From NCBI RefSeq assembly GCF_003671935.1, contig NZ_CP032759.1, forward strand, positions 578,930-642,929: DNA of 64,000 bases. The letters are read 5' to 3'. This DNA is from Buchnera aphidicola (Rhopalosiphum maidis) (GTDB lineage Bacteria; Pseudomonadota; Gammaproteobacteria; Enterobacterales; Enterobacteriaceae). Made by a program: the position numbers and the translations under genes. Below, one piece after another: positions 18,479-30,459 of the stretch. Under the pieces are notes generated by a model that was not told the DNA's origin, did no database searches, and saw nothing but the letters and a program-made list of their open reading frames with translations. Numbering within the stretch: position 1 is the first letter of the stretch; each line of letters opens with the position of its first letter.

Positions 18479-19725
18479 TTAATCTTCTATCTCTTTAATA
18501 GAGATAAATTCAGAAACAGTAATAAAAGAACCAAAGACTAAAATAATATCTTTTTTAGATATCACTTTTTTGATAGCTTTCCAACTATCATCAACACTAT
18601 TAAAAAAAATGTATTCTGAACAGGTAATTTTTTTTTTAAACAGTTAATACTAGCACTACGATTTGTTTTTAAACATGAAGCATACCAATAGTGAATTTTT
18701 TTTTCTAATGTTCGAACAATTCCTGAAACGTCTTTATCTTTTAAAACACCAAAAATTGCATATATTTTGCCTTGTATATCTATTTCATCAATTTTTTCTG
18801 AAAGATATAAAGCAGCATTAACGTTATGAGCAACATCGAGAATAATGCGGGGGGAATTAAAAACTGTTTGAAATCTACCAGATAATTGAACTTTAGAAAT
18901 AGTACTTCTTATTTTTTTTAAATTAACTTTTAATCCAGAATAAAATAAAGATGACAAAGCAATAGCTGTATTAGGTAATGGTATTTGAGAAATAGGAAGA
19001 TTATACAATTGAACATTTGAATGAATAAAATCCCATGAATCAATTTTTTTTTTTGTCCAAAACCAATCTACATCAACTTTTTTTAAAATTGTTTTTTTTT
19101 CTCTAGCTATTTGATCAACAGAACATGGAATGTTTTTTTCTCCAATAACTGCAATTTTTCCTTTTCTAAAAATACCAGATTTTTCACGACCAATACTAAA
19201 ACGATCTTTTCCTAAAAAGGAAGTATGATCAATTCCTATATTAGTGATAACAGATAAATCTGAATCTATAATATTAGTAGCATCTAAACGCCCTCCTAAA
19301 CCAACTTCCAATATTATAATATCTAGAGAATATTGACTAAATAAAAATAATGCTGAAAGTGTAATGAATTCGAAATAAGTCAAAGAAACATTACCTTTTT
19401 CAGAATCTATAATAAAAAAAGAAAAAATATGGTCTTTTTCACTAAGCTGCAGTCCATTAACTCTAATTCTTTCACAATAATTTATGAGATGTGGAGAAGT
19501 ATATAATCCTACTTTATAACCTGAATCTAAAAGTAATTTTTCTAACATTGCACAGGTTGTTCCTTTTCCATTAGTCCCCCCAATAGTAAAAAAAAAAGAC
19601 TTTAAATTTAATAGACCTAATTTTTTTGCAATAAATTTTAATTCAAAAAGATTTTTTCTATCTTTTTTATCAAATTTTTCTAAATATTCAATCCACATAG
19701 AAAAAGTATATTTTTTTTTATACAT
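18479..19725 (-). CDS. folC: Folylpolyglutamate/dihydrofolate synthase, frameshifted near the C-terminus
   Basis: FolC adds glutamate to dihydropteroate and to folates; it is a Mur-ligase-type enzyme. The P-loop is GTNGKGTT (50-57), and LEVGLGGRLDATN and DVAHN are clear family blocks. The frame from ATG 19725 ends prematurely at 18562 after 387 residues, with an unrelated tail beginning after TFF. At that point there is a run of eight Ts on the coding strand (complement of 18602-18609); nine would continue in frame as NSVDDSWKAI and LVFGSFITVSEF, the normal end of FolC, stopping at 18479. The corrected length is 415 against 422. Only the last 43 residues depend on the shift, so the truncated form lacks the terminal strand-helix unit of the C-terminal domain. 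Confidence 0.92.
18602..18609 (-). repeat. T8 homopolymer carrying the folC frameshift
   Basis: Eight As on the plus strand are eight Ts in folC; nine are needed to keep the family C-terminus in frame. A second tract, ten As on the coding strand (complement of 18628-18637), lies 18 bases earlier and is in frame. Confidence 0.88.
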
Positions 19726-20341
19726 ATCTTTTACTTATTAAAAAATAAAAAAATTTTTATATATTTACTAAAAAATAGTAAGTAACATAAAAAAACTATA
19801 TTTTTAACTACTATAAAAATAAATAAAATTTTATATTTTTTTAAAATTATTAATATTTTTTAAAGTTAAAAATCAGATTTATGAAAAACGCAGTAATAGC
19901 GACTACTAATATGGCAGAAAGGGTTAAAAAAACTGAAACAGAAAAACTTTGTTATTGATTTTTTCAATCGTATAAACATTAAAAAAAGTAATAACACTTA
20001 TTAAATTATAGAAAAACTTTTTAAAAATTTTTTCTATAAATACATAGGTCTTAACCCTAAAGTAACAAAAAATTTTAAAGAAAAAAATAATAAAAACATC
20101 GTTACTAGCACAAAAAAGAAAAAATATTGTTTAGTAAAAATAAAATGTTATTCAATTTCATAAGAACAAGAAAAATATAGAGGATGAATATTTTTTTATA
20201 TTATTAAAAATATACGTACTAATCATTAATACAACTAAAACTAAGGAAAAATAAGAATGAGATAAAAAATCATTAAAAATATTCTTATTATATTTTTTAA
20301 TAGAACTGATTAGTTTAATATAAAAAAATTAAGTTTTTAAA
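19726..20341. other. Gene-free 616-base region, possible eroded gene between nuoN and folC
   Basis: No intact gene is present. On the minus strand, a 32-codon stretch without a stop (about 19857-19955) would encode a hydrophobic segment, SVFLTLSAILVVAITAFF, and its base composition is richer in G and C than the surrounding spacer. Further upstream on the same strand, another short open stretch reads FVLVTMFLLFFSLKFF. Stops and frame changes separate them. This looks like the remains of a membrane-protein gene, but I cannot name it, and AT-rich DNA can produce such strings by chance. Confidence 0.4.
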
Positions 20342-21802
20342 TTATTGCATGAATTTTATTAAATGTATCAATGGAGTAGGATATATTCCTAATATCAATA
20401 ACATTATTCCAGAAATAAATACTAAAAATCCAGAGGGGCTCCATAACCAAAAATAAGATTTTTTTGTATTCTCAAGAAATAAGTATTTTGATGGATTTAA
20501 ATACATATTGATAATTAATCTTAAATAACCGTACATACCTAGTATTGTACCAATTAAAAATGAAAAACCAATAGCCCATAAATGATGCTTTATAATAATA
20601 GAAAAAATAAAAAATTTTCCGAAAAATCCTAAAGTTATAGGGATCCCTCCTAAAGAAAGCAATACAATTGTAACTATGCTAGCTAAAAGAGGTTGTGACC
20701 AAAATAAACCTTTGTATAAATCAATTGAATCTATATCGTACTTATAAGAACTAGAAAATAAGTTAATAACACCAAAATACACTATATTTGTTAATAAATA
20801 GTTAAATAAAAAAATACCACTTATCTGTAAAGAAAAAAAGTACTCGTTTTTTGAAACAAGAAATATTATTAGCAAATAACCTAATTGTGATATGGATGAA
20901 TAACCAAAAAACCTTTTAATATTTGTTTGAAATATAGCCATTAAATTACCAAATAATATTGAAAAAAAACTAATCAATGACAATATTAAAAATATTATTT
21001 TATGATCAAAAACTGAAAAATATGAAAAAAAATAAAGTAAAACACTAAAAATTGCAATTTTTCCAGAAACAGAAAAAAAAGATAAAACAGATGAAGGAGT
21101 TCCTTGATATATATCAGCTGTCCATAAATGAAAAGGAACCATGGATAATTTAAAGAAAAAAGACATTAATACCATAATTATACCAAATAAAATCATTATT
21201 TTTTCGCTATTTGATAAATCAGAAAATATTTGATATATAGATAAAAGACTAAGATTTCCAGAAATAGCATATACCCATGAAATACCAAGCAATAAAAAAG
21301 AAGAAGAAACACCAGATAAAATAAGATATTTAAAAGATGCTTCTAAAGAATACTTTTGAGAGCTAGAATAAGCAATTAAACCAAATATTGGTAAAGACAT
21401 TAATTCAATACTAATAAATAAAGATGACATATGATTAGAAACAGTTAAAAAAACAGCACCTAAAGTTGAAAGAAGCGTTAACAAATAAAATTCTTCTTTA
21501 TTAAAAGCATATTTTAATAACCAAGGATAGGAAAAAACACAAGTTGCAATACTAGAAATTATAATCATACCTGCATATAAGATAGAACGTTTAGTAATAT
21601 GAAATAAACTAGTTATATCAATAGGTACTATAGAAATCAAAAAATATAATGAAGCAAGAGTAACTATTAAACTAATTATAGTAAAACAAGCAACAAAAAA
21701 ATGATTTCGATTATAAGAAATAGATAAAATAACTATTACTACCGATAGTAGTAAAATTAAAAAAGGAAAAAGTGCTATTAATTCTTGTAGATTAATTATC
21801 AT
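20342..21802 (-). CDS. nuoN: NADH-quinone oxidoreductase subunit N
   Basis: NuoN is one of three antiporter-like, proton-pumping membrane subunits of complex I. It has about 14 hydrophobic helices; the broken-helix regions carry the conserved pattern PFHLWTADIYQGTPSSV and the lysine-bearing VSGKIAIF. Length is 486 against 485 in E. coli. It is the last gene of the nuo operon, 31 bases after nuoM. No terminator hairpin is evident after it; the 616-base gap to folC follows. Confidence 0.98.
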   Translation of the reverse strand: MIINLQELIALFPFLILLLSVVIVILSISYNRNHFFVACFTIISLIVTLASLYFLISIVPIDITSLFHITKRSILYAGMIIISSIATCVFSYPWLLKYAFNKEEFYLLTLLSTLGAVFLTVSNHMSSLFISIELMSLPIFGLIAYSSSQKYSLEASFKYLILSGVSSSFLLLGISWVYAISGNLSLLSIYQIFSDLSNSEKIMILFGIIMVLMSFFFKLSMVPFHLWTADIYQGTPSSVLSFFSVSGKIAIFSVLLYFFSYFSVFDHKIIFLILSLISFFSILFGNLMAIFQTNIKRFFGYSSISQLGYLLIIFLVSKNEYFFSLQISGIFLFNYLLTNIVYFGVINLFSSSYKYDIDSIDLYKGLFWSQPLLASIVTIVLLSLGGIPITLGFFGKFFIFSIIIKHHLWAIGFSFLIGTILGMYGYLRLIINMYLNPSKYLFLENTKKSYFWLWSPSGFLVFISGIMLLILGIYPTPLIHLIKFMQ

Positions 21803-21833
21803 TATTAATCATAACCTTATCTTTAAAATAGAA

Positions 21834-23339
21834 TTAGTACATTCTTTTTGAGAAGTTATATATAAAATGTATAGATTCAAACGAAGTATTTAATATTTTT
21901 TGAGGGGTTAAACCTAAAAAAATTAATACAAAAATCAATACTATTGATATCCAAAATTCTTTTATATTCAAAAAAATTTTTGGAATATCTTTTTGAGAAA
22001 CACCATAGTAAATTTTTCGAATCATATTTAAAGAATAAATAGATGAAAAAACAATACTTATTGCTGCAACTATAGATATCAATGGACATTCTTTAAATAT
22101 ACCGAATAATATTAAAAATTCACCAATAAAATTCCCTGTTCCTGGAATACCTAAATTACATAATGCAAAAAATAAAGAAAAACCTGGAATCCAATAAACA
22201 TTTGTCCATAAACCCCCCATTTTACTTATATCTTGTGTTTTTAGATATTTATAAATTTGACCTGATAAAATAAATAAGGCAGCAGTAGATATGCTATTAG
22301 ATAAAATTTGAATAACTAAACCTTGCAAAGATATTTCGTTGCCACCATAAATAGCAATTAACATTAATCCCATATGAGAAATAGATGAATAGGCGATCAA
22401 ACGCTTAATATTAACTTGAGAAAAAGCAACCCAAGCTCCATAAAAAACACTAAAAAAACCTAAAAAAATTGCTATAGGTGCAAAATGCTCTGTTGCATGA
22501 GGAAAAAGCATTTTATTATAGCGTAAAAGACCGTATGGAGCAGTTTTTAATAAAGCACCAATTATATCTACAGCACCACAATATGGAGATTTTTCATGAA
22601 AATCAGCCAACCATCCATGAAAAGGAACAATTGGCATTTTTATAATAAAAGCCAAAAAAAACCCTAACATAATAATGTATTCTATACTTTTATCAACTGG
22701 TTTCATAATCAATAAATCATAATTAAAAGTTAAAATATTATTATTTTTATAATAAGTTAAAACTAATAATAAAATTGATGCTAACATTATTAAACCTGAT
22801 ATTTGAGTATATATAAAAAACTTATTAGCAACATTTATACAATTTTGCTTATCTTCTTTTTTTTGACCCCATAATGAAATTAAAAAATACATTGGAATAA
22901 GTATAATTTCCCAAAAAAAGAAAAATAAAAATAAATCAAAAGCAATAAAAATACCAATCGTACCAGTTAAAACAAGCATAATATTTAAATAAAAAAAACC
23001 TTCATTTTTTTTTATTTCATTCCAAGAACATAAAATAGCTATTATTCCTAAAAATGAAGTTAAAAAAAGCATGATAATTGAAAAACCATCAACAGCAATA
23101 TGAAATTTAATTCCAATGTTTGATATCCAAGGTAATATTAGTTCATAGCTTGCATGAGCATAACTTTTTACTTGGTAAGTATGATAATCTTCAAAAAACC
23201 ATATTTTCATAACAATTAATAACGTTAATGCTATTCCTGTTATAGCAATCCAACGAGGAATATTTCTCTGAAATCTAAAAGAAAAAAATGAAAAAACACC
23301 ACTAAGAAATGGAATTATAACTAATAAAGAAAGAAACAT
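21834..23339 (-). CDS. nuoM: NADH-quinone oxidoreductase subunit M
   Basis: NuoM is the second antiporter-like proton-channel subunit of complex I. The conserved glutamate of helix 5 is in FFFWEIILIPMYFLIS, and the central lysine region is in FLAFIIKMPIVPFHGWLADFHEKSP. Length is 501 against 509. It starts with an ATG behind TAGGAAT and lies 88 bases after nuoL, the largest internal gap in this half of the operon; I see no promoter or hairpin in it. Confidence 0.98.
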   Translation of the reverse strand: MFLSLLVIIPFLSGVFSFFSFRFQRNIPRWIAITGIALTLLIVMKIWFFEDYHTYQVKSYAHASYELILPWISNIGIKFHIAVDGFSIIMLFLTSFLGIIAILCSWNEIKKNEGFFYLNIMLVLTGTIGIFIAFDLFLFFFFWEIILIPMYFLISLWGQKKEDKQNCINVANKFFIYTQISGLIMLASILLLVLTYYKNNNILTFNYDLLIMKPVDKSIEYIIMLGFFLAFIIKMPIVPFHGWLADFHEKSPYCGAVDIIGALLKTAPYGLLRYNKMLFPHATEHFAPIAIFLGFFSVFYGAWVAFSQVNIKRLIAYSSISHMGLMLIAIYGGNEISLQGLVIQILSNSISTAALFILSGQIYKYLKTQDISKMGGLWTNVYWIPGFSLFFALCNLGIPGTGNFIGEFLILFGIFKECPLISIVAAISIVFSSIYSLNMIRKIYYGVSQKDIPKIFLNIKEFWISIVLIFVLIFLGLTPQKILNTSFESIHFIYNFSKRMY

Positions 23340-23427
23340 CAGATGTATATTCCTATTATTTAGTATATCTATATAATCAAAAAAAAAGATTTTTGAAATT
23401 TATAAAAAATTCGTTAAAAAAATATTT

Positions 23428-25275
23428 TTATAATAAAAAAGAACATAAAATTAAAATAAAAAATAAATTAATACCAATTAACATGGTTAATATGTAGTAT
23501 TTTACATTACCATTAGCACTTTTTAATAAAACTAAATTAGTTTTTCTAATAAATTTAACAAAAAAATTAGAAAAAAAGTCAAATGGTTCGTAAGATAAGA
23601 TTCTAGATATTAATAAATAAGAATTAATAAATAAAATTTTATAAAAAAAGTCAAAAAACCATCCATTTAGTAAAAAATAGTGAATTAATCGAATTATTTT
23701 CCATTCTAGAAATTGAAAAAACCAATTTGGTTTTTTAAGAAAAATATAATAAGAAATAAATATACCTAAAAAAGATATAAAACTAGATATTATTTCGTAT
23801 AAAAGTTTACCATTTTCTAAATGTTGAGAAATTGGAAAAACATAAATAAGTGGTAATCTCATTATGAGATAACCAAATACAGTAGAAAGAAATAACAAAA
23901 TTAATAATGGTACGTTATGTGCTAATCTCTTAGTAGAAAAAGAAAAAGAAATACTACTTCTATGAAAAATTACAAAAATCATTCTAAATGTATAAATAGA
24001 TGTCAAAAAAGAACAGAACAAACCAATTAAAAATAGATTCACATAACCATTTTGTAAAACACTGAATAAAATGTTTCCCTTGCTGTAAAAACCAGCTGTA
24101 ATTAAAGGAAAAGAAATCAAAGAGGCACCTCCGACTAAAAAAGAAGCATACAAAAGAGGACACTTTGAACTCACATTACTCATCTTAAATATATTTTTTT
24201 CATTATTACAGAATAAAATTAAAGAACCTGAAGATAAAAATAATAATGCTTTAAAAATAGCATGAACAATTAAATGAATAATTGCTGCAGTCCATGCTTT
24301 TACACCTAAAGCTAAAAACATATATCCTATTTGACTCATAGTAGAATATGCAAGAATACGTTTTATATCTTTTTGAACTAAAGCTGAAAAACTAGAAATA
24401 AATATTGTTATTATACCAATAAAACTTATAAGATATAATATTTTAGGAGTTAACAAAAACAAAAAATGTGTTCTTGCGATTAAATAGACACCAGCTGTTA
24501 CCATAGTAGCAGCATGTATTAAGGCAGAAACAGGAGTAGGACCAACCATAGCGTCAGATAACCAAGTATGCAACGGCAACTGTGCTGATTTTCCAATTAC
24601 CCCTATTAACAAACATAGTGTAAGAAAATTAAAATTAGAAAAATCTTCTATATTCAAAAATTTTGATAAAAACTTAATTTCTTGAAAATTAAAAGTACCA
24701 TATTTAGTATATATTAAAAAAAATGCAATTATTAAAAATACATCTGAAATTCTAGTTAAAATAAATGCTTTAAGAGCACAAGAATTATTATTAGAGGTCT
24801 TGTAATAAAAACCAATCAACAAATAAGAACATACACTTACAATTTCCCATCCTACATACATGAAAATAAAATTATCTGCTAAAACTAATAATGACATCCC
24901 AGCTATAAATAAATTAGTATATGCAAAAAATCGAGAATAACCCTCTTTACCTTCCATATACCAAGTAGAAAAAATATGTATTAATAATCCTATTCCTAGG
25001 ATCATAGTTAACATACTTAAAGATAATCCGTCTAAAATTAAACTAAAATCTATATTTAGTTCATTAATAGAAATCCAACTGCATAATTTTTGAGTAAAAA
25101 TTTGATATGAACGATTTGCAAAATTCGTAATATAAAAACAAGTTGTCATAAATGAAAAAAATATTGAAGATATACCTATAATAGCTGTATTCTTTTCGGA
25201 AATAGATCCCTGTATAAGGGATAAAAACAAAAAACTTATTAATGGAAATAAAATTATCAAGAAAATAATATTCAT
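23428..25275 (-). CDS. nuoL: NADH-quinone oxidoreductase subunit L
   Basis: NuoL is the most distal antiporter-like subunit of complex I and carries the long amphipathic lateral helix along the membrane arm. The helix-5 glutamate is in [19 protein letters not shown], and the lysine region is in [21 protein letters not shown]. The poorly conserved C-terminal third (about 500-615) contains the lateral helix and final transmembrane segment. Length is 615 against 613. Its ATG overlaps the nuoK stop by 4 bases. Confidence 0.98.
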   Translation of the reverse strand: MNIIFLIILFPLISFLFLSLIQGSISEKNTAIIGISSIFFSFMTTCFYITNFANRSYQIFTQKLCSWISINELNIDFSLILDGLSLSMLTMILGIGLLIHIFSTWYMEGKEGYSRFFAYTNLFIAGMSLLVLADNFIFMYVGWEIVSVCSYLLIGFYYKTSNNNSCALKAFILTRISDVFLIIAFFLIYTKYGTFNFQEIKFLSKFLNIEDFSNFNFLTLCLLIGVIGKSAQLPLHTWLSDAMVGPTPVSALIHAATMVTAGVYLIARTHFLFLLTPKILYLISFIGIITIFISSFSALVQKDIKRILAYSTMSQIGYMFLALGVKAWTAAIIHLIVHAIFKALLFLSSGSLILFCNNEKNIFKMSNVSSKCPLLYASFLVGGASLISFPLITAGFYSKGNILFSVLQNGYVNLFLIGLFCSFLTSIYTFRMIFVIFHRSSISFSFSTKRLAHNVPLLILLFLSTVFGYLIMRLPLIYVFPISQHLENGKLLYEIISSFISFLGIFISYYIFLKKPNWFFQFLEWKIIRLIHYFLLNGWFFDFFYKILFINSYLLISRILSYEPFDFFSNFFVKFIRKTNLVLLKSANGNVKYYILTMLIGINLFFILILCSFLL

Positions 25276-25574
25276 CCACTCATCTCGCTTAAAACGTTAA
25301 TGTTTAGTGTTTTTTGACGTCTATAAAGCTTTAGTAATAACGCTAATGCTATACTGGCTTCAGATGCAGCTAACGTAATAGCAAGTATATACATTATTTG
25401 ACCATCAGACTGTTTCCAATAACTTCCTACTACTACCAATGCTAATGCAACAGCATTCATCATTATTTCTAAACTAATTAACATAAACAGTACATTGCGA
25501 CGAACTATAAGAGATGTCAAACCTAAAGTAAATAATATTAACGATAAAAATAAACCATGAAATAAAGAAATCAT
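25272..25574 (-). CDS. nuoK: NADH-quinone oxidoreductase subunit K
   Basis: NuoK is a three-helix membrane subunit related to MrpC that forms part of the fourth proton path of complex I. The two conserved membrane glutamates are visible, one in [13 protein letters not shown] and one in [13 protein letters not shown]. Length is 100, as in E. coli. It sits between nuoJ (42-base gap) and nuoL (4-base overlap). Confidence 0.98.
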   Translation of the reverse strand: MISLFHGLFLSLILFTLGLTSLIVRRNVLFMLISLEIMMNAVALALVVVGSYWKQSDGQIMYILAITLAASEASIALALLLKLYRRQKTLNINVLSEMSG

Positions 25575-25616
25575 AAAACATTATCCTTATAAGAATTAAA
25601 AATGACTATTTTTAAT

Positions 25617-26108
25617 TCATTTTTTTTCTTTTCCAACATGAAAAACAACAACTAAAGAAGATAATAAAAGTAAAGAAGAAAGTTCTACTAATAACAAATA
25701 TGGACCAAATAAATTAATACCTACTTCTTTTGCATCAATTACAGTAAAATATATTTGTTTGTCTTTAACAAAAAAAACAACGTATGCCATCAATAAAAAT
25801 AACATTAATGATAAACAGCCCGGAACTATCCAAAAGATAGGGCTTAAGTATTTTTTCTCTTGAAAATCATGCTTTTCACCAAGATTAAGCATCATAATTA
25901 CAAAAACAAATAAAACAATAATTGCTCCAGCGTAAACAATAACCTCTAAAGCACCAGCAAAAAAAGCACCGAATATAAAAAAAATACTAGATATTGATAA
26001 AAGTGAAATTATTAAATATACTAAAGAATAAACCGCATTTTTTTGAATGATGACTAATAAAGTAGAAATAACTGCTATCAAAGAACACATATAAAAAACA
26101 AATTCCAT
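25617..26108 (-). CDS. nuoJ: NADH-quinone oxidoreductase subunit J
   Basis: NuoJ is a five-helix membrane subunit near the quinone end of complex I. The third helix shows the pi-bulge region with the conserved pattern GALEVIVYAGAIIVLFVFVI. Length is 163 against 184 in E. coli; the missing part is the poorly conserved C-terminal tail. It lies 14 bases after nuoI. Confidence 0.97.
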   Translation of the reverse strand: MEFVFYMCSLIAVISTLLVIIQKNAVYSLVYLIISLLSISSIFFIFGAFFAGALEVIVYAGAIIVLFVFVIMMLNLGEKHDFQEKKYLSPIFWIVPGCLSLMLFLLMAYVVFFVKDKQIYFTVIDAKEVGINLFGPYLLLVELSSLLLLSSLVVVFHVGKEKK

Positions 26109-26122
26109 TAAACTACTCCCAC

Positions 26123-26665
26123 TTATGGCAATAAATCTTTCACATTAACTGGTTTTAATTCACTTTCTAATTCACCCGTTTTTTTATCTTTGATAACTAC
26201 ACCAGAAACACGATAAAAATTATAGTCTGGGTATTTTCCAGGACCTGAAATTAATAAATCTTCTTTTTCATAAACTAAATTTTTTCTTTTAAAATCTGAT
26301 AATTCAAAATCAGGCATTAGTTGAATAGCAGCTGTAGGGCATGCTTCTTCGCATAAACCACAAAAAATACAACGAGAGAAATTAATTCTAAAAAATTCTG
26401 GATACCAACGACCACCTTCTTTTTCAGATTTTTGAAGAGAAATACAATCAACTGGACAAACTACAGCACATAAATTACAAGCCACGCAACGTTCTTCTCC
26501 ATTTATATTACGTGTTAAAATAACTCGACCTCGATATCGAGGAGATAAATATAATTTTTCTTCTGGATACATTTTAGTTTCAGATTTAGAAAATATGTTT
26601 TTAAAAACTATCCACATACTTCTTATTTGCACTAAAAATCCAATAACAATTTCTTTTAAAGTCAT
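26123..26665 (-). CDS. nuoI: NADH-quinone oxidoreductase subunit I
   Basis: NuoI carries clusters N6a and N6b, the last relay before N2 in the peripheral arm of complex I. Two ferredoxin-type motifs are complete: [15 protein letters not shown] and [15 protein letters not shown], each with four cysteines. Length is 180, as in E. coli. An N-terminal amphipathic segment attaches it to the membrane arm. It lies between nuoH (21-base gap) and nuoJ. Confidence 0.98.
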   Translation of the reverse strand: MTLKEIVIGFLVQIRSMWIVFKNIFSKSETKMYPEEKLYLSPRYRGRVILTRNINGEERCVACNLCAVVCPVDCISLQKSEKEGGRWYPEFFRINFSRCIFCGLCEEACPTAAIQLMPDFELSDFKRKNLVYEKEDLLISGPGKYPDYNFYRVSGVVIKDKKTGELESELKPVNVKDLLP

Positions 26666-26686
26666 ACGATGATCTCTTAATACAAC

Positions 26687-27655
26687 TTATATTAATATGA
26701 AAAAAGCTGTTATAACTAAATTTAATAGTGTTAACGGTAAACAAATTTTCCATCCAAAGGACATTATCTGATCGTACCTAGGTCTTGGTAAAGAAGCTCT
26801 GATTAAAATAAAAATTAAAATAAAAAAAACTGTTTTTAAAAGCAACCAAAAGAAACTAGGTCCCCAAAAACCAAAATATCCCCCAAAAAATAATGTCGAT
26901 GTTAATGCTGAAACTGTAATAATTGAAATATATTCACCAATAAAAAATAAACCAAACTTCATACCAGAATACTCGATATGATAACCATCAGCCAACTCCT
27001 GTTCAGATTCAGGTTGATCAAAAGGATGTCTATGACACACAGCTATACCAGCTATAAAAAAAGACAAGAAACCAAAAAATTGAGGTATAAAATTCCAAAT
27101 TTCTTTTTGACTGTTAATAATATCTATTATTTTAAAAGATCCAGATCTAGCGACTACACCCATCAATGATAAACCTAAAAACACTTCATAACTCAAAGTT
27201 TGAGCAGAAGCACGAACAGCACCTAATAAAGCATATTTATTATTGCTTGACCAACCAGCAAATAATACTGCGTAAACTGATAAAGCAGCCATCATTAGAA
27301 AAAATAAAATTCCTATATTTAAATTAATTATCAAAAAATTCGGCGCAAGTGGAATTATTGGAATAACAAATAATAAAGAAATAAAAGCTATAATTGGAGA
27401 TAAAATAAAAATCACTTTTTTACTAAACAATGGAACCCAATCTTCTTTAAATAAAATTTTAATCATATCTGCACATAATTGTAAACTTCCAAACCAACCG
27501 ACTCGATTAGGACCATGTCTATTTTGAAAAAATGCTAAAAATTTACGTTCAACAACACTTAAAATTGCTGAAAAAAATATAATAAAAATTACAATTAGTG
27601 TTATCTGTAAAATTTTAAATAGTATTTCATAAAAATTTATTCCTAAATTGCTCAT
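26687..27655 (-). CDS. nuoH: NADH-quinone oxidoreductase subunit H
   Basis: NuoH is the eight-helix membrane subunit that forms much of the quinone chamber and the entry to the proton path. Family blocks are [19 protein letters not shown], the loop with [20 protein letters not shown], which is rich in the conserved acidic residues, and the C-terminal [11 protein letters not shown]. Length is 322 against 325. Its ATG overlaps the nuoG stop by 4 bases. Confidence 0.98.
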   Translation of the reverse strand: MSNLGINFYEILFKILQITLIVIFIIFFSAILSVVERKFLAFFQNRHGPNRVGWFGSLQLCADMIKILFKEDWVPLFSKKVIFILSPIIAFISLLFVIPIIPLAPNFLIINLNIGILFFLMMAALSVYAVLFAGWSSNNKYALLGAVRASAQTLSYEVFLGLSLMGVVARSGSFKIIDIINSQKEIWNFIPQFFGFLSFFIAGIAVCHRHPFDQPESEQELADGYHIEYSGMKFGLFFIGEYISIITVSALTSTLFFGGYFGFWGPSFFWLLLKTVFFILIFILIRASLPRPRYDQIMSFGWKICLPLTLLNLVITAFFILI

Positions 27656-30384
27656 CTAATAAATTCCCGTAAACATTTAATTTTTTCACCAATAAGAGAA
27701 ATAGGAAAGCCTTTTCTTCCTATAGGTAAACCTATTTGTTTTGGATTTAAATATTTAGATAATCGTATTGTTAAACGAAAATCTTGATTTAAACAATTAA
27801 ACTCTACTATAGAATTTTTTTTAAAACCTAATTCCAATCCATCTAGTTCACTAATCAATACATATTCTAAAGGTATATTTTCTTTTATAATAGATGAATA
27901 TTGAGTTAATTCTTCATTTCCGAAAATATGATAATATGGAATGATATACCAATATTTTTCTTTAAGAAAACTATTGGAAGAAAAATTAAAATAAATATCT
28001 GAAACTTTTTTGTTATCTTTAAATACATGAATACCAGAATCACCTGATATTAATTTCTTTCCTACTTCTTTTTGAAATTTATTCCATGCTTGTGGTGAAT
28101 TCCATCCAGGAAACCAAGCAAATGGAATATGTGATATAGATTCATTCGGTTGATTGTAACCTTCCATGGAAAATGAAAACATTGTATCAATATCTTTTTT
28201 TTGAGAAGGTTCATGTACATCAATATTTGCTCGTAAAGCTGTTCTACCACTTGAACGATGTGGAGAACGAGCTATCTTTTGACCATTTATACGAAAGAAA
28301 GAATTAGGGCCTTCTTTTTTTATTTTTCTAAAAATTGGATATTTATTGGAATATGCAGAAATGACATCATCTAAATTTAACCAAGATATTTCTTTTTTTT
28401 CAATTTTACTTTTAATAAAATGCAACCATTTCCAGCTTACATGAAGACAATTTTTTTTATTATAAAAAGTCGGGTCATATACTTGAAAAAAACTCTGTGC
28501 TCTACCTTCAAAATTTAATATCGTACCGGAACTTTCTGCAAAACTCAAAGCAGGCAAACTAAATCCAGCATTGTTGTATGTTTTGGTATATAGATGATCT
28601 ATAGCTATAATATTCTTATTTTTTTTGAAAAAAGTATCACAATCGTGTTTAGATATATAACGATATAAATCGTATTCCATAAAAATTATGGCATCTGCTT
28701 CTTTTTGTTTTAGTTTTTCTAATGCAGTTTCTATAGAAAAACCACCAATTAATCCTAATCCTAAAGTATTTGAAGAAGAAGTTAAAAAAGTCACACCAAC
28801 GTGATTAATATTTTTTTGATGAATTGATATAGCTATGTTTATAGAAGCCTTAATAATAGACGTGCTAAAAGAATGAGAACCAGAAATAATTAATACTTTC
28901 TTTGAAAGCATTATTTTTTTTGCAATTAAAGATGCTTTTTTAATTAAATGAGAATTTAAAGATGAAATATCAGGTAAAGTGTTATCTAATTTATTGGCAA
29001 TAGCACGTATAAATTTTACTTGTTGACTAACTGACGCAAAATAACACCAATCAGCAACATTATCTAATTTGCTTTCATGTGTGTTGGTAATATACAAAGA
29101 ATTCTTACAACGTTCTGAAATTTGAGATAACGCAGAAGCATTCCATTCTGGAATTCCATTCAATTTAGCTAAATTTTTAGCTTTATTTTTCATAGCTTGA
29201 CGTACTGCTAATGCAACACGAGGAGATGTTTGTGTTAAATCTTCGCCTAAAATTAAAATGGTATCATAACTTTCAATCTCTTTTAAAGATGGGATATACA
29301 ATTGATTATTATTTAAAGTATTTAGAATTAATTTAACACAAGAATACTCTTTATTAGACATTCCATTAGAAAAATTTTCCCTACCAACTAATTCTTGTAA
29401 AGCAAAATTATTTTCTATGCTAGAACGAATAGAGCCAACGCCTATTATATTTTTATAACGTTGGAAAAAATTCGCAGCAAATTCTATTGACTTGTTAAAA
29501 CTTAATATTTTTGGATCATTTTCTATCGTAGATAAAATAGGATTTTTAGGTCTATTTTTTAAATAAGTATGAGAATATCCAAAACGTCCAAGATCACAAA
29601 TTAAATAATGATTTATATTTTCATGATATCTATTTTCTATACGACGTACTTCACCATATCGTTCTCCGATACTAATATTACAACCAACACTACAATTTTG
29701 GCAAATTCCTGGAGCATACTGCATATCCCATTTACGACTATATTTTTTAGAATGAGTTTTATCTGTAAACACCCCAGTAGGACATATTTCTATCAAATTA
29801 CCTGAATGTTCATTTTCTAATACACCATCTTCGATACGACCGAAATAAATATTATTATTGGTACCATAAACATCTAAATCAGTACCATCTGCATAATCTT
29901 TATAATATCTAACACAACGATAACATCCAATGCATCGATTCATTTCATGCTTGATAAATGACCCTAAATATTGATTTTTATGCGTTCTTTTAGAAAATCT
30001 ATAACTTCGAAAGTTATGACCGGTCATGACAGTCATATCCTGTAAATGACAATTTCCACCTTCTTCACATACTGGACAATCATGAGGATGATTTGTTAAT
30101 AAAAGTTCTATGATGCTACTTCTAAATTTTTTAGATATATCATCATTAATAGAAATAATAGTCCCATCAACTACAGGTGTCATACAAGACATAATCAACT
30201 TTCCTTGATTATCTGAAGAACTATTATATTGTGTAACGGCACATTGTCGACATGCTCCTAAACTTCCTAATACAGGATGCCAACAAAAATAAGGGATATT
30301 CAAACCAGATGATAAACATCCTTGTAATAAGTTATCTGATTCACTCATACAATATATTTTTCCATCTATATAAATTCTAGCCAT
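27652..30384 (-). CDS. nuoG: NADH-quinone oxidoreductase subunit G
   Basis: NuoG is the largest peripheral subunit of complex I and holds several iron-sulfur clusters. The N-terminal ferredoxin-like domain has cysteines in [18 protein letters not shown] (2Fe-2S N1b). The His-Cys motif [16 protein letters not shown] binds N5, and [10 protein letters not shown] helps bind N4. The off-path cluster N7, found in E. coli but absent from many complexes I, appears to be kept: CQNCSVGC plus a later Cys in YLICDLG. The rest is a molybdopterin-oxidoreductase fold without cofactor. Length is 910 against 908. Confidence 0.98.
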   Translation of the reverse strand: MARIYIDGKIYCMSESDNLLQGCLSSGLNIPYFCWHPVLGSLGACRQCAVTQYNSSSDNQGKLIMSCMTPVVDGTIISINDDISKKFRSSIIELLLTNHPHDCPVCEEGGNCHLQDMTVMTGHNFRSYRFSKRTHKNQYLGSFIKHEMNRCIGCYRCVRYYKDYADGTDLDVYGTNNNIYFGRIEDGVLENEHSGNLIEICPTGVFTDKTHSKKYSRKWDMQYAPGICQNCSVGCNISIGERYGEVRRIENRYHENINHYLICDLGRFGYSHTYLKNRPKNPILSTIENDPKILSFNKSIEFAANFFQRYKNIIGVGSIRSSIENNFALQELVGRENFSNGMSNKEYSCVKLILNTLNNNQLYIPSLKEIESYDTILILGEDLTQTSPRVALAVRQAMKNKAKNLAKLNGIPEWNASALSQISERCKNSLYITNTHESKLDNVADWCYFASVSQQVKFIRAIANKLDNTLPDISSLNSHLIKKASLIAKKIMLSKKVLIISGSHSFSTSIIKASINIAISIHQKNINHVGVTFLTSSSNTLGLGLIGGFSIETALEKLKQKEADAIIFMEYDLYRYISKHDCDTFFKKNKNIIAIDHLYTKTYNNAGFSLPALSFAESSGTILNFEGRAQSFFQVYDPTFYNKKNCLHVSWKWLHFIKSKIEKKEISWLNLDDVISAYSNKYPIFRKIKKEGPNSFFRINGQKIARSPHRSSGRTALRANIDVHEPSQKKDIDTMFSFSMEGYNQPNESISHIPFAWFPGWNSPQAWNKFQKEVGKKLISGDSGIHVFKDNKKVSDIYFNFSSNSFLKEKYWYIIPYYHIFGNEELTQYSSIIKENIPLEYVLISELDGLELGFKKNSIVEFNCLNQDFRLTIRLSKYLNPKQIGLPIGRKGFPISLIGEKIKCLREFIR

Positions 30385-30459
30385 AATAGAAGAGTTCCAA
30401 AAAAACTTTTATTTTCATAAAAATATCTTTATTAATAGAAATTATTTATATAAAAAAAA

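Noticed and set aside
19857..19955. Hydrophobic relic considered as remains of dedD
   Set aside because: In E. coli dedD lies between folC and cvpA, whereas this segment is on the other side of folC, and the similarity is only general hydrophobicity.
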